Shown here: piece by piece, positions 45,956-57,095 of the stretch | How positions within the stretch are numbered: position 1 is the stretch's first letter | How the letters are laid out: each line of letters begins with the position of its first letter | NCBI GenBank assembly: GCA_003586115.2 | Contig: QVOM02000073.1 | Span: 47,692,787 to 47,756,786, forward strand | Source of the DNA: Salvator merianae | Taxonomy: Eukaryota > Chordata > Lepidosauria > Squamata > Teiidae | Direction: 5' to 3' | DNA: 64,000 nucleotides | Position numbers and translations under genes: made by a program | Notes under the pieces: model-generated | The model's input: the letters and a program-made list of their open reading frames with translations, nothing else | Told to the model about the DNA's origin: nothing | The model's database searches: none

Positions 45956-46959
45956 CCTTTGATCTTTAATGTGGATTAGAGGTGGGATGGGAACACTAGC
46001 ATTTGCATCTTATCACCTCTAAGCTGCTTTCAAGCTGCTTCTTTAATATGTGCGGACACAACCTTTGCTTCTCTCTTTGCCAGGTCGGTTCCCATACACA
46101 CCTAAAGAATGTTCACATACTCCTGAATTCTGAAACACTGAGGAAGTAGAAATGACTAGGGCAGACTCCTTACTTTAAGATGTTGCTTTTCAGCACTAGG
46201 AAGATGACTGGGAACACAGAGGGAATAATAGTCACCTCTTGTTCTTCCACAAATGTAATACTATGATGAAGAACAAATTGTCTGAATAAGGACTTTTATG
46301 GGGTTAGGAACAAGATTAACTCATGTCTTAAAAGGAAGAAAGTGTAGCTGCTGAACGGACATGCATAAAGATTATTGGCATCTGAAACTTTTATTTCTTT
46401 TATTTCTTTGTTTTTATAAAGGGAAGGATCTATCATTCATATCTCTTCTAGGCACAATAACAATATTTATAGAGAATTACTTTGTATTTGTTGAGAGTTT
46501 AAAAAATTGCCAGTTATATTTACTTTTTCTTTGAGTTATCAAAATGTTCAAATGAAAATGAATAATGTATTATTAAAATGCAGCTTCATAGCTCTATACA
46601 AAGGGGAAAAAAAATTATTTTGCCCACATCTTATACTGAATGTTTTAGTGTTTTAATGGGCAAGGTATATGTAAGCGCTAGAATTTTTATAGTTCAGACA
46701 CACAGCATGAACAGAGGTGTGAAAATGCAAAAACACTTCCCAGAGCTCAGAAGTTGTCCCATCAGAGTGTGACATGAGAGTTGTCAGTCAGGTACATTTC
46801 TTAAAACTCACTTTGCCATTCACTAGGTTAGGCAGTTTAGTGAGATAAATATGAGGAAGAGGAGAAAATGGTTACTTTTTTTCTTTACAACTGAATGTTT
46901 ATTTCGTAGCTGCACTGTTAAAAGGCTGTATGCCATTTCAATGCAATATCTTGCAGATC
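45956..46959. other. No feature recognised
   Basis: AT-rich, single-copy-looking. Confidence 0.5.
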
Positions 46960-47158
46960 AGTGATTCTCATTCTGGGGTGCCTGTAGCCCCAGAGGTATG
47001 AGCCAGGGCATTTAGGAGTACATGAAAAAAACTGAATTATGCCTGGAAAAGGCACTTACAGTTACAACATATACATTTGAATACTATTATGAAGGGTACA
47101 GTTTATGGAAATGGAATGCCAAGGGTACACAAGTGAAAAAAGTTTGGAGATCATAGTT
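46960..47158. mobile_element. Probable hAT-type MITE fragment
   Basis: Starts CAGTGATTCTCATTCTGGGG and ends AAAGTTTGGAGATCATAGTT. The layout resembles vertebrate hAT MITEs with CAGTGGTTCTCAAACT-type ends. Degraded. Confidence 0.45.
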
Positions 47159-47339
47159 ATAGATAAAAAGTCCAAGTTCTCAAAGCATAGTTTCCTGTAA
47201 GAATGTAACAACGCAATAAATACCCCACTGTATTAGACCCATGGCCCATCTTGTTCTCACACTGATGAACCAGTTGTATATGGAAGCTTACAAGCAAGAC
47301 TTCCATGTACAGAATGATTTGCTTTGCTCACAATCTATT

Positions 47340-47930
47340 AGGGATGTGCACGAAAGCACTTTCCCCTTTTCGCTTCGTAGCACTGCGAAGCAACAGAGCT
47401 TCGTTTTCTCATGAAAACTAGAGGCGCGAAAAGGAAGCCTTCGCAGCGCCCGGGGTACTGCCTGTCACAGAGGCAGCACTTAACTTTAGCGATCGGCAAA
47501 GGTCTTCCCTTCGCATTGATTTTTCTCCATTTCCTATCGCTCTCTCTCATTCCCCCTATTCTTTCGGTGTGCACGTACGAGAATAGGGGGAATGAGAGAG
47601 CGATCAGAAACGGAGAAAAATCAATGCGAAGGGAAGACCTTCGCCGATCGCTAAAGTTAAGTGCTGCCTCTGTGACAGGCAGCACTTAACTTTACTCTGC
47701 AACCTCTTTAAGGCTGTGAAGCTTCCAGGCTTCGATGCCATGGAGCTTCTAGCAGCCAAAAAAGAGGGAGCTTTTGGCAAATGGCAAAGGTCTCGAAGTA
47801 CAGCGAAAGTCGCTGGGACCTTTGTCATTCGCATTCACTGTCCCTTTTTCTTTTCGTATTTCATGCAAAGATGGAGGAAACGCCATTTTCGTGCGAAATT
47901 CGATAGGGATGAAGCTTTGTGCACATCCCT
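47340..47930. mobile_element. Family D DNA transposon with 10-bp target duplication and long internal hairpin
   Basis: Terminal repeats AGGGATGTGCAC / GTGCACATCCCT are a perfect 12-bp inversion, flanked on both sides by ACAATCTATT (47330-47339 and 47931-47940). Inside, 47458-47562 and 47580-47682 are near-perfect inverted copies separated by a 17-bp loop. It is rich in CG and TTCG words. There is no transposase; the open frames on both strands arise from the inverted arms. Confidence 0.85.
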
Positions 47931-48115
47931 ACAATCTATTGCTCCCTGGCCTTCAGAAGCCCAGTCTGCTGCATCATAATGCCATCAGAGCTGGTAGTCA
48001 CCTGATACCTCTGTTTTCCGTGAATATACCCAACCCTTTTTCTTTTTTAAGCCACCAAAGCTGGTAGTAAATTCTTAACTATGTATTTTGGTGAATAAAT
48101 GTTTCCTCTTCTCTG

Positions 48116-48690
48116 TATGTCCTCTTTCTCTCATCTTTCAGCTTCACTGGGTGACCTCAGCTTCTAATATTTTGGGAAAAATAAATTCTCATTATCCACT
48201 GTATCTTCTGTCATGTCCCCCTTCCCTGTTCTCCATTCTAAACCACCTTCATGGAAAGCTTCTCTACCCATTGATCATTTCAGCACCTTTATTTTGGGCA
48301 TTATCTAACTCTATTATATCCTTTCTTGAGAAGTGGTGACCAAAACAATACGCACAGTATTCCAGGTATGGTCAAACCATTGATTTGTGTAATGGCATTA
48401 TGACACTGGTAGATTATTTTCAGTATTAGTTCCTTTTACCCCTAATATGTTATTGTCCTTTTTAAAAAAAAAATCACTGATGCATATTGGCTTGACACTT
48501 TCATTGAAATACCTTCCACTATGGCAAGATCTCTTTCCTGCCCAATTACAACTCACTCAACTCCAATTAATGTGTATGCAGAGTTAAGCTTGTCTGCTGA
48601 AGAGTGCATCACCATGGACTTGCCCATATTAAGCAGTATCTGCCATTTTAATGTTCAGTCCTCCAATGTGCTAACACATATTTTGTGCTA
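48116..48690. repeat. Old interspersed repeat, probably CR1/L3-related
   Basis: Contains the block GTGGTGACCAAAACAATACG, CACAGTATTCCAGGTATGG, AAGATCTCTTTCCTG and ATCTGCCATTTTAATG, which I recall as a widespread ancient vertebrate repeat linked to CR1/L3 LINEs. The family call is from memory and uncertain. It has no coding potential. Confidence 0.45.
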
Positions 48691-48693
48691 ACC

Positions 48694-49234
48694 CTAGGTA
48701 CAGTTGTCTGTGAACATTTCATCTTTGTCGGTGGACCACAAAGATAAAACTAGAACAACGTGGTTATTCCTGCCAATATGTGCATTAAGATCTCCAGCTA
48801 ATATTATGAATGCTGAAGGGATCCGGGTTTCTGGCTCCACAATGTAACTTTCAAATTTATTCCAAATTATCTTCATATTTTCTTTCTTTTTTTCTTTTTT
48901 TTTGACATAAGGGGAATGTATGTATTTATAATTTGGAGTTTTCAAGTTCTCAATTCTACTTTTCCTGCAAGTGCAATAGGGGGGCATTGAAACAGATGTT
49001 TAAATTTTGCATCCAGCACTGTAGAAATCATTACCATTAACCCTGCAGAAGGTCTTTCCTTAGAAGTAGAAAGAATTGAGGAAAGATTGTGAGATACCTA
49101 GCTTGATATTTCTGTTGCCTTAGTACACCACGTTTCCTGAAAGAAAATGATGTCAAAAGTTCTCAAGAATGCTATTACATCTTCATTTCTCTCTTGACTT
49201 GACCATCCTGCAACATTCCATGATATTATTTTAA
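48694..49234 (-). pseudogene. APE-type endonuclease fragment of a non-LTR retrotransposon
   Basis: Seen on the minus strand from 49234: VKIISWNVAGWSSQERNED, then VIAFLRTFDIIFFQETWCTK (with the QETW motif), and further on FIILAGDLNAHIGRNN (the GDLNAHIG block) near 48820-48760. These are the ordered motifs of an apurinic-type LINE endonuclease. Stops and frameshifts are present, and an A/T-rich insertion lies near 48890. No RT domain follows. It is not the same element as the 15-kb fragment, which has a different nuclease. The clade is not assigned. Confidence 0.7.
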
Positions 49235-49671
49235 CTTCATTCTGAGGTTTTGACCTGGTTTCTCTTCAAAATCTTTCTCTCCTAGGTGTGGTTGTTTTGT
49301 TGGCACATTTAGCAACTAATTTGAGGTGAAGTTGACAGTATTCAATTTAGTAAAAAGGCTTAGCATTCCAAACATTGAGTGTGATTCTGACTCCAAATTC
49401 TTATGTCTACAAGGCAGATTGATTCATGTCTGCGGTGGAGCATTTTAAATACTGCTACATTATTTAATGAATTATACTGCTACGTTATTTAATGCTACAT
49501 TTGAAAATTGTGATATTTTATCACTTTAGCAATGCATCATATACAGAATCTTACTCTGCAGATCAACATAGAAGTGGGTGACAACTTACAGTGCAATCCT
49601 GAAGTAAGATATATCTGGTTGACAGGTATTTAGAATAGGGCAACAGAACAGATACAAAAACCATTGGTGCC
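49235..49671. other. No feature recognised
   Basis: May be the decayed 5' region of the endonuclease-bearing LINE; ACTGCTAC(A/G)TTATTTAATG occurs twice near 49453-49494. Confidence 0.45.
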
Positions 49672-50066
49672 TGTACACCCTTGAGTGCTAGTGAGCGTCC
49701 AGACATTCACTAGCAAAGTGCATCCACATTTTGTAGAGGCCCAGGCATATGAGAGCATCTGCAGATGCTCCTGAAGGCTACTAGCTGTGGATAACTAAAT
49801 TGTTGTCCACAGCTGTACCAGGAGCAGTTGGACTGCTCCTGGTATGCAGCCTTTGCACCTATTTCCGGATATGAATGCTGCAGACCACAGCACAGCTGCG
49901 TAGTCACACACTGCATCCCCAGTCTCCATGGCAATGGCCAGATGTTTCCATGGCCACTGGCATGGCAGGCAGACAGAATTCATACTGTGAGTGGTGGAAG
50001 CCTGCTTCTGGGCTGTTCCAGCTCTCACAGTGCAGATGGCTACTGCACCATCTGTGAAAAGGGCCC
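49672..50066 (+). mobile_element. Family A DNA transposon, 5' end degraded
   Basis: Has the GTGCTAGTGAGCGTCC...CACTAGCAAAGTG hairpin, core GTCTCCATGGCAATGGCCAG, and ends TGTGAAAAGGGCCC. Confidence 0.65.
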
Positions 50067-51385
50067 ACAATATACATCCAGTGATGATGATGATGCCAGT
50101 GCCACTGCTGACAGGCTAATCATAAAAATGGAGCATGAAGGAGATATGCAGAGAATGTACTGTCCAGAAGGACAGCTTATTCCAAGCCTGTTTTGGCTGC
50201 CTGAGAGGGATGGTGCTACAGTAAAACTACTGTAAAAGACCTATACCTGATTTAAAAGGCAGGTAGAAGTAATTTCCAGTTGCTTTTTCTACCCTTCTTT
50301 CCTGGCAGGACTCTCTCTTTTCCCTCATCAGAATGGAAAAGAACAGGCAGCAGACATGACTTCTATACATTATAGCACTGCTATTGCTGCTTTGAGAACT
50401 GCATCCTAACCCATTCATTTCAGAACTGATGGATGGTTGTGTACTCATATACACATGTGTGCACATACACATCATATCACTGAAAACCTTCCTGAGAAAC
50501 AGCAAGATGTTTCTTACCTTTCTACTACAGCTTGTATAAGGGATGCATCCTCTGACCCTGTGGCATCCTATCTTTAATTTATCCATGAACTACGTCTATT
50601 ACTTTTTGATTCTCAGGTATGTAAGGAGTTGCATGGATTTTGAGAAAGACTCTTAAGGAAATGATGTGAAGAAGGGAAGCATGTGAGATAATGAAAACTA
50701 ATTCCTATCTGAATGTGGAAAGCCCTGTAGCTAAAGAATGAAACCAATTGCAGGTGAAGAAATGTGAATGCATACTAAATTATGAATCTCAAAAATAACA
50801 GGATTAATCTGCAGGGTCGGCATGTCTTTCACGCCCTCTTTTGCTACTTGCTTTTTATTGCCATAATTTCTATTTTCCGTTCCATATTTACTCTGTTTCC
50901 TAATAGGGGAAAAATTAAGAACAGATACATCCAGTAAAACAAAAACATACATACCAAATAATTATTTATTTTAACCCCCAATACATTTTTGAAGATACTT
51001 TAGGGTTCAAGTTTCTGTTTTCTAAATGATAGAAAGTGGAGGTGTGTAAAGTTGTGACAAAGTTAAGCCTGAGCTCCTGTTCACCTTGATAGGACATCCC
51101 TGAGCCAGCTCAGTCCCAGCAATTAGACTTCTGCATATCTCTAAGGCTGCCTCCAGACAACAAGAACTAAATAATATCCCTTGATTGCTTCTCATCACTC
51201 CCTGCCTTACTTGTATGTCTGCAACAGCTCTTTGTGTTACCACCCACTTCCTTTTCTTATTTTTCTGGTGCTTGACTGGCTTCCAGTGACACAAGATGAG
51301 ATTATTTCAAGAGCTATTGACAGATTCCGAGATAAGATGACTATTAGGGGAAACCCAGCATCACTGCCAGATTTCCTGTAATAGG
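50067..51385. other. No feature recognised
   Basis: Short open frames only, none with a domain. Confidence 0.5.
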
Positions 51386-51505
51386 GATATTATATGTTAT
51401 CGACTTACTAGTCTGGGACTATATTGGAAATGCCATGGTTACATCTGGCATTCCCAAAATAGTGCTGGGAAAATTATGGGTTTTAGCTCATATCTGGAAG
51501 AACCT
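51386..51505 (+). repeat. Family E repeat, copy 2
   Basis: TCTGGGACTATATTGGAAAT, CTGGCATTCCCAAAATAGTG and GTTTTAGCTCATATCTGGA match copy 1 in the same order and strand. Confidence 0.6.
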
Positions 51506-52226
51506 TAAAGCCACCCTTTCCAATAGTGGCTTGTTTTGATATTGGAACAAAACAGGGCTCTACTCTGTCAAAATGCTCCAGATGTTCTCTGTGTAACATC
51601 TGTAGCTTTTCTTCTTTTCTATCAGTTGTTGCAGTTGGTTTAGGGGTTTTATTGGTTAGTTCCTATTCAAATGTACGGTAACCAGGGGCAACGGAGCTTA
51701 TACTCCATCCTTTTAAATGAAATCACTTCTTTTAAATTTCTCCCCTTTTTTCTTCAAGGCTTTCCTTTATTTCCTCCAGTGGGTGCTTCTGGCAGATGCA
51801 AAAAACTATTTTATGCTTATTTCTCTTAAATTCTTTGGCCCAGTAGAGGATTTTAATTTTCCCACTTTGGCTGCATTCTGACACGACATTTAATAAGTTT
51901 ATAGTCTGTCTTCAGTTCCCGCTGGCCCGACATGATCTTGCCTTTCTGTAGTTTTTCTGGACTAAATTGGTGAAATCCAGACTACTTTGCATTCAGATTT
52001 AATGAGTTCTCAAGCCATTCCAGATCGCTAGCCTGCTTTACTTTGCAATGTGCGAACACAGAAGGAGATTATTTGGGAGAGACCATACTTTTTGGGGGGC
52101 ATGCAGAGGAAGGGATCCCCATTTCCTGTGGTGCAATGATGGACTTTATTGTGGGCATTATGCTCAGGGGTGGGCGGGCACCATGGTCAGCAGGGTGAGT
52201 GGATAGGGAGTGTAGTACTTCCTCCT
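51506..52226. other. No feature recognised
   Basis: Nothing seen before the tandem/inverted repeat cluster. Confidence 0.5.
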
Positions 52227-52592
52227 TTCTAGGCATGCAGACACACACACACACGCAGGAACAAGTTGGAGGGCAGGTTTTGTTTCTCCTGCTCTCCAAC
52301 TGTGGCTGCCTAGAGTTCTGCGGAAGTTCAGACTTGGCTACAGCAGTAGCAGCATTTTCCCTGATTTCTAAGCATGCAGACACGCGCGCACGCATGCAGG
52401 GACAACTCTGATGGAAAGTTTTATTTCCCTTTACAGATTTGCACAAGTTCAGAGCTCCATAGAGAAGTAGCAGCACTTTCCCTGTTTTCTAGGCATGCAG
52501 ACATACACACACATGTGTCTGCATGCCTAGAAAGAATGGAAAGAGCTGCTACTGCTGTAGCCAAATCCAAACTTCTGCAGAACTCTAGGCAG
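52227..52592. repeat. Tandem repeat of about 120-140 bp units with an inverted terminal unit
   Basis: The start word TTCTA(G/A)GCATGCAGACA occurs at about 52227, 52366 and 52487. The units share AGTAGCAGCA(T/C)TTTCCCTG. From 52513 to 52592 the sequence is the reverse complement of unit 1's right part (CTGCCTAGAGTTCTGC, TTGGCTACAGCAGTAGCAGC, GCATGCAGACAC). The junction forms a perfect hairpin around TTCTAGGCATGCAGACATAC. CA-rich runs sit inside the units. Confidence 0.75.
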
Positions 52593-52706
52593 GTTGAAGA
52601 GCTGACAGGAAGACAGTGAGAGCAAAGGGAAGCCTGCAAAAAGGCTCCCCACCTCGTGCCTACCTTGACCCATCTTCTGCCCCATCTTCCTGCAACAGAC
52701 CCCCTT

Positions 52707-52707
52707 C

Positions 52708-52781
<74 letters not shown>
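52707..52781. repeat. Three-part microsatellite (TC)n(CA)n(GA)n
   Basis: About 13 TC units, 11-12 CA units, then about 13 GA units in direct succession. The TC and GA blocks are complementary, so the tract can fold with the CA block as loop. Confidence 0.95.
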
Positions 52782-54395
52782 ACACTGCATTTAAGTTGGC
52801 AGTCAAGGAAGAACTGGGCAGGGGGAGTTGAGAGGATCATTAACACACAAGAGAGAGCTGAGGGAGAACTTTTTTGTGGGGATGAGAGAATTTTTATTCT
52901 TATTATTTTTAAAGCATGGAAAAGCAAAAAAACAAAACCCAAACAACCAGCCACCCTCCCAAAGCAGTTTCTCCCCACACCTTGCTTTGATCCCTTGTTA
53001 GGATCTAACAAGGAGATTGGGAATCATTTTTTATTTATTTATTTATTTAAAGCAGGTGTTTGTAAAGGGCAGGAAGAATAAAGGGCAGAGTTCGACTTGC
53101 CCGCTCCTGTGAAGTCAAGATTTGAATGTTGGGACTGCAGCCAATCGTTGACTGCCCAGGGTGGGGAATTTGGCGAGGGGTGGAGGCAGAAAAAGTACGG
53201 TTTCCCCATGCCAAGCCCGGGAAACATCAGTGTGAAAATGCGCAAGTTCAAATTGAGTCCATGTTAAAATGCAAATGTGAGAACGATCGGAAGATGAACT
53301 CAGTCCTCATACTCTTCCAATACGGATTAAATTTAAGATGTCGGACCGCACCCTTTATTACCCTTCATGGCCTTCCTTTACTGGGCAGCACTCCTGTGAA
53401 GTAACTGAATGCTTCTGGTAGTTGCTCATTCCCCTCCTTCCTTTAAATATACAAATAAAATGTATGTTATTTCAACTTTGGGGTCAAGAAGCAAAATCTA
53501 TTGCAATCAGTTGTTCTACCAATTCTACTTCTGCCACCTTTATTATTGCTGTAGTTTGCGGGCGCTGGCACAGTAGAAATTTGCTGTTGAGCTCCCATAG
53601 TGAGTGGACTTCAGCTCAGCAGTCCACTGTTGGGGAGAAGAAAAATGACAGAACCAAGGTGAGCAAAACAGCTTAGTGAGATTCCCTCTTCCCTCCCTTT
53701 TTTAGATTTTTGGGTTAGGGCTTAGGTTTTAATATTCTAATAGGTTTTAGTTGGACCAGTTTAATTTCATGAACAGAAGGGCTTTGTTTAGAAGTGTTGG
53801 AACATCAAAATCTACCCCCGCCCTTTCCATTTCAATTCTATTATTCCTGTTGTTGCTCTCCTAACCAAAAAATGAAGTTTTAACTTTTTTTTAAAAAAAA
53901 AAAAAAAACATTAGAAAGCAATCAAGCATCCAAATGTTTTGAAGCATCCCCCTGATACGCCTGTTATGGAAATCCCACCTCTTTTTATTTTCTTCACCTA
54001 CGAAACACCACATAGAGGAAAGCCTCCTCTTCTGCATTTCAAAAGTTGGAAGTATCATTTCAAGCAACAATTAAGGCATCTGCAGTGAGGGAGGAAAATT
54101 GTGCATTGCAGAACAGGTGTCTTGGACGGTGATTAACACAGCTGCCATGTGTGAAGATATGAAGGCAAAGATGCCTTCTCCGGGTGCCTCCCATAGTAAA
54201 TCTAAAGATATGGCCAATATTATCTGTTGCCATGGGAGAAAGACCAGAGGCAGGGCTGGGAGGTATTAATGATTCGAGAAACTAATCTAGCAGGCCAAAA
54301 AGTCGTGCTGTCTTGCTTTTGCTTCACTTTCCCTTGTGCTTCTTTTCTCCCACGTCTCCTTCTGATTTCAGATCTCTGGCTTTATCCTGTGTCCA

Positions 54396-54423
54396 GTTTG
54401 TTTGTTTGTTTGTTTGTTTGTTT
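54396..54423 (+). repeat. (GTTT)n microsatellite
   Basis: About seven GTTT units. Confidence 0.9.
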
Positions 54424-54559
54424 CTAAACTGTTTCTATTCTTTCTTTCCTATATCCTTCAATGGCAGGGTAGATTTGAACAATTAAAATGCATAAAAGAA
54501 AAATTAAAAGCACTTGTAAACATCTCAGTACACAGAGAAGGAGATCTGCCTCTTCAACT

Positions 54560-54662
54560 ATTCTGCTGTTTATGTTTTTAAATTATATACATTTTAATCT
54601 ATTTTAATTTTGTTTTGTTACCCGCTTTGATAAAGAGTGGAGTTTTTAAATACAATATATCA
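54560..54662 (+). mobile_element. L2-type LINE 3' tail
   Basis: TTTTAATTTTGTTTTGTTAC, CCGCTTTGATAAAGAGTGGA and AAATACAATATAT fit the plus-strand tail. Confidence 0.45.
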
Positions 54663-55049
54663 CTTTTATACTGCATGGCGTGGCATCATAATTCTCATAA
54701 TTCACCCCATAATTCTCAGTTTTTTTGATCACCAGCAGATGGTATAGTTCTAATTAGAAAAATGGTGTTCACATTTTGAGAATTTGAGAATATAAGAATT
54801 ACTTCAGTGTAATAAGAAGCTAATCTTAAATATACCATGGAAGCTATAGGTAGAAAAATATAGAGAGATATGCAGAGATCTGGTAGGAACCTTACATTTG
54901 AATTTCACTGGCTGTCAATATATGTGTTTAATTTCCTGTCTGAGGACATGCCACTCCCTGTACGTTCTTGCCCAAGTACTAAAATCCAATTGTGTGGATA
55001 TGTAGGTGAGCGGGTGTTCCTGAACGTCCTAACTTTGGGAACAATTTAT

Positions 55050-55142
55050 CATGTATATTTATTTTATTTTATTGTTTCTATTGCTGTAATCTGCTGTGAG
55101 ACCTTCAGGTCTAGGGTGGGATAAAAATGTAAATAAATAAAA
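55050..55142 (+). mobile_element. L2-type LINE 3' tail
   Basis: TATTTATTTTATTTTATTG, TAATCTGCTGTGAGACCTTC, AGGGTGGGATAAAAATGTA and AATAAATAAAA. Confidence 0.55.
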
Positions 55143-56379
55143 TCTGTGATTTTTTTAATGTGGCAAACTGTAGAAGTTCTTCCTATCTGCTATGTCCAAG
55201 GTCTATCATGGCTGCCAAACTGGCAATCTTATAACACCAAGTAAAGAGCTGGCTATTAAGACAAACATTCTTGGACAAGACTGGTCATAAAACACAGCTT
55301 TGTACAGCATGATTTGGCTGTTTCATGACTGATAAAATGTAACATGCTTTGAATAACACAGGCTGGTCAAAGCACTGTTTTGCTACATATAGTTGGTGAA
55401 ATGAGATTATTTTATTCAATGTAATCCCTCTTGTAATAATTTGGTCTTTATAGCACCAATGACTTACATTGTCAGTTTAAGCTGCTGAGGTGTCCCAAGA
55501 GGAAGATGTGCACATCCTGCCCTTTTTAGAGCTGAAAAACAATATTCTGAAAAGTGTGGAATGGGTTCTCTGAGGACACCTTTTCAAGAGAGATACTCTT
55601 GTACCAGTGTACGTTCAGAGAGGTGTGCTTTATGCTTTTCAGGCCATCCTTACCCATAGGATGCCTGCCACTCCCATGAAAATGACAGAATCCTCTCCTT
55701 CCTTCCTGAATCTTCTCTAGCATTTACGCACTTAACTTTCCAGGAAGGAGAGAAATTAGATGGCACCCATACTTTGCTGGCAGTTATTCTGCTTTTGGTT
55801 TTAACTAGTGAAAAAGAGGCAGAGGACAGTGACTGCATTATGTCACTTCCTATTCTCTCTCTTTCTCCTTCTCCACAGCTTCTCATTAGAAGTGAGTGTG
55901 TGGATTAAACTCAGTATTGAGAAGTGGCAATTTTGCTGTTTCTCTGAGACGTAGTCTACAATATAGGTTACATTAGTTTATAATGAGTTTATAATTAGAG
56001 CTTTTATACAACAGACAAACAACCCATGCTTTATTTGTTAGTGGCACATTCTGCAAACTGTGTGTGCTTGCCCACACTGAAACATATTCAGGTCCCTGCA
56101 CCATCTTTGCTAATCACAATATTTGTGGCATCTTCCCCCTTTGGAAGAGAGTTCACAGTATCAGAAAGCAAGTGCTGTGGGGCTAGTCACTTGACATTGT
56201 GCTTCAAGCAGTAGTATAAATAATCATATGAAAATTAAACATGTAATCACATGCTCCAATCTTTTGCAACAAAAACTAGGTGTTTTAGAAGTACTTACCT
56301 TTGTCCAACCTTTTTTGTGTGTTTTTCCCTCCTGTTATCCAACTGGAATTGTTAGCTGCCATCCTAAGACCTTATCATT

Positions 56380-56832
56380 ATAATGCTAAGATGGAAGGTT
56401 GTAGTAGACAGGACCAAGCAGCTGCTATCCTGGTCCAGGGCCATCTCAAGAGATCCCTATCCTGGATTATTGTAGACCTGTTTGAAGAGGTCTATAGCTA
56501 TCCCAAGCCATCTTATTCTGGTCCAGCCTTTGGTCCACCTGGTCTGGAACTAGAAAAACTCCACCGCCTCTTCTTTGACGTTTATGCAGATCATTTTTAA
56601 AACCCTGACACAGAGGTAGGCATGCAACCTTCAAAGACTGTTCTCGTCAGTCCTGCCTTTGTGCACCAGGCACAACATATGAGTGATGGGACTTGGCCCA
56701 ATTGCTGGCAGGATGGGTGGTGCTGGGGTCAGGGAGTCAGTTCTGAGGACTGAAACAGTATGGTGCATCTGCATGGCTGCTGGTGTGTATCCAGGATAGA
56801 CAGTAGCCCCATCCTTGTAATGCAAACAGAAC
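56380..56832 (-). repeat. Family F repeat, uninterrupted copy
   Basis: The minus strand shows AGCAGCCATGCAGATG, GACTCCCTGACC, TTGGGCCAAGTCCCATCAC, GTGCACAAAGGCAGG, AACAGTCTTTGAAGG and AGATGGCTTGGGATAG without the CR1 insertion seen in the 2.4-3.4 kb copy. Its upstream side is cut by the L2 LINE at 56833. A weak open frame (56301-56600, plus) is the antisense of this repeat and is not a gene. Confidence 0.65.
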
Positions 56833-57095
56833 TTTACTTTACTTTTACTTTAATTTCGATTTATACCCCGCCCTATACTGAAGGGTCTCAGGGCGGCTTA
56901 CAAAAACACATCAACAAATTACAATAAAAACATTATAAAACATCCTAAAACATACATAAAGCTTATAGAATTTATAAAAATTATTACAATAAAAACCATA
57001 AAAACATTATAAAATATTCCAAGGCCCCCACCACAAAACCACCCTCACCCAACAAAACAACAGTCCGGAAGCAATGAGAGGGGTTTCTCTACGGG
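56833..57095 (-). mobile_element. 3' UTR and tail of the L2-type LINE
   Basis: After the stop at 57096 the minus strand runs through a non-coding stretch containing GTAAGCCGCCCTGAGACCC and ends in AAGTAAAG-type short repeats at about 56833. This is the conserved tail seen in shorter form at several other places in the window. It abuts the family F repeat. Confidence 0.75.

Larger units (their letters stand above)
52782..56379. other. Mostly unclassified DNA with short L2 tails
   Basis: Apart from the (GTTT)n tract and the two L2 tails, it holds an ATTT run near 53030, an A-run near 53890 and open frames without domains. Confidence 0.5.

Noticed and set aside
47338..47979. Overlapping 76-115 codon frames on both strands
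   Set aside because: All lie in the family D element and derive from its hairpin arms.
52421..53011. 196-codon minus-strand frame
   Set aside because: Made of translated microsatellites (SLSLSL, CVCVCV, ERERER) and minisatellite units.
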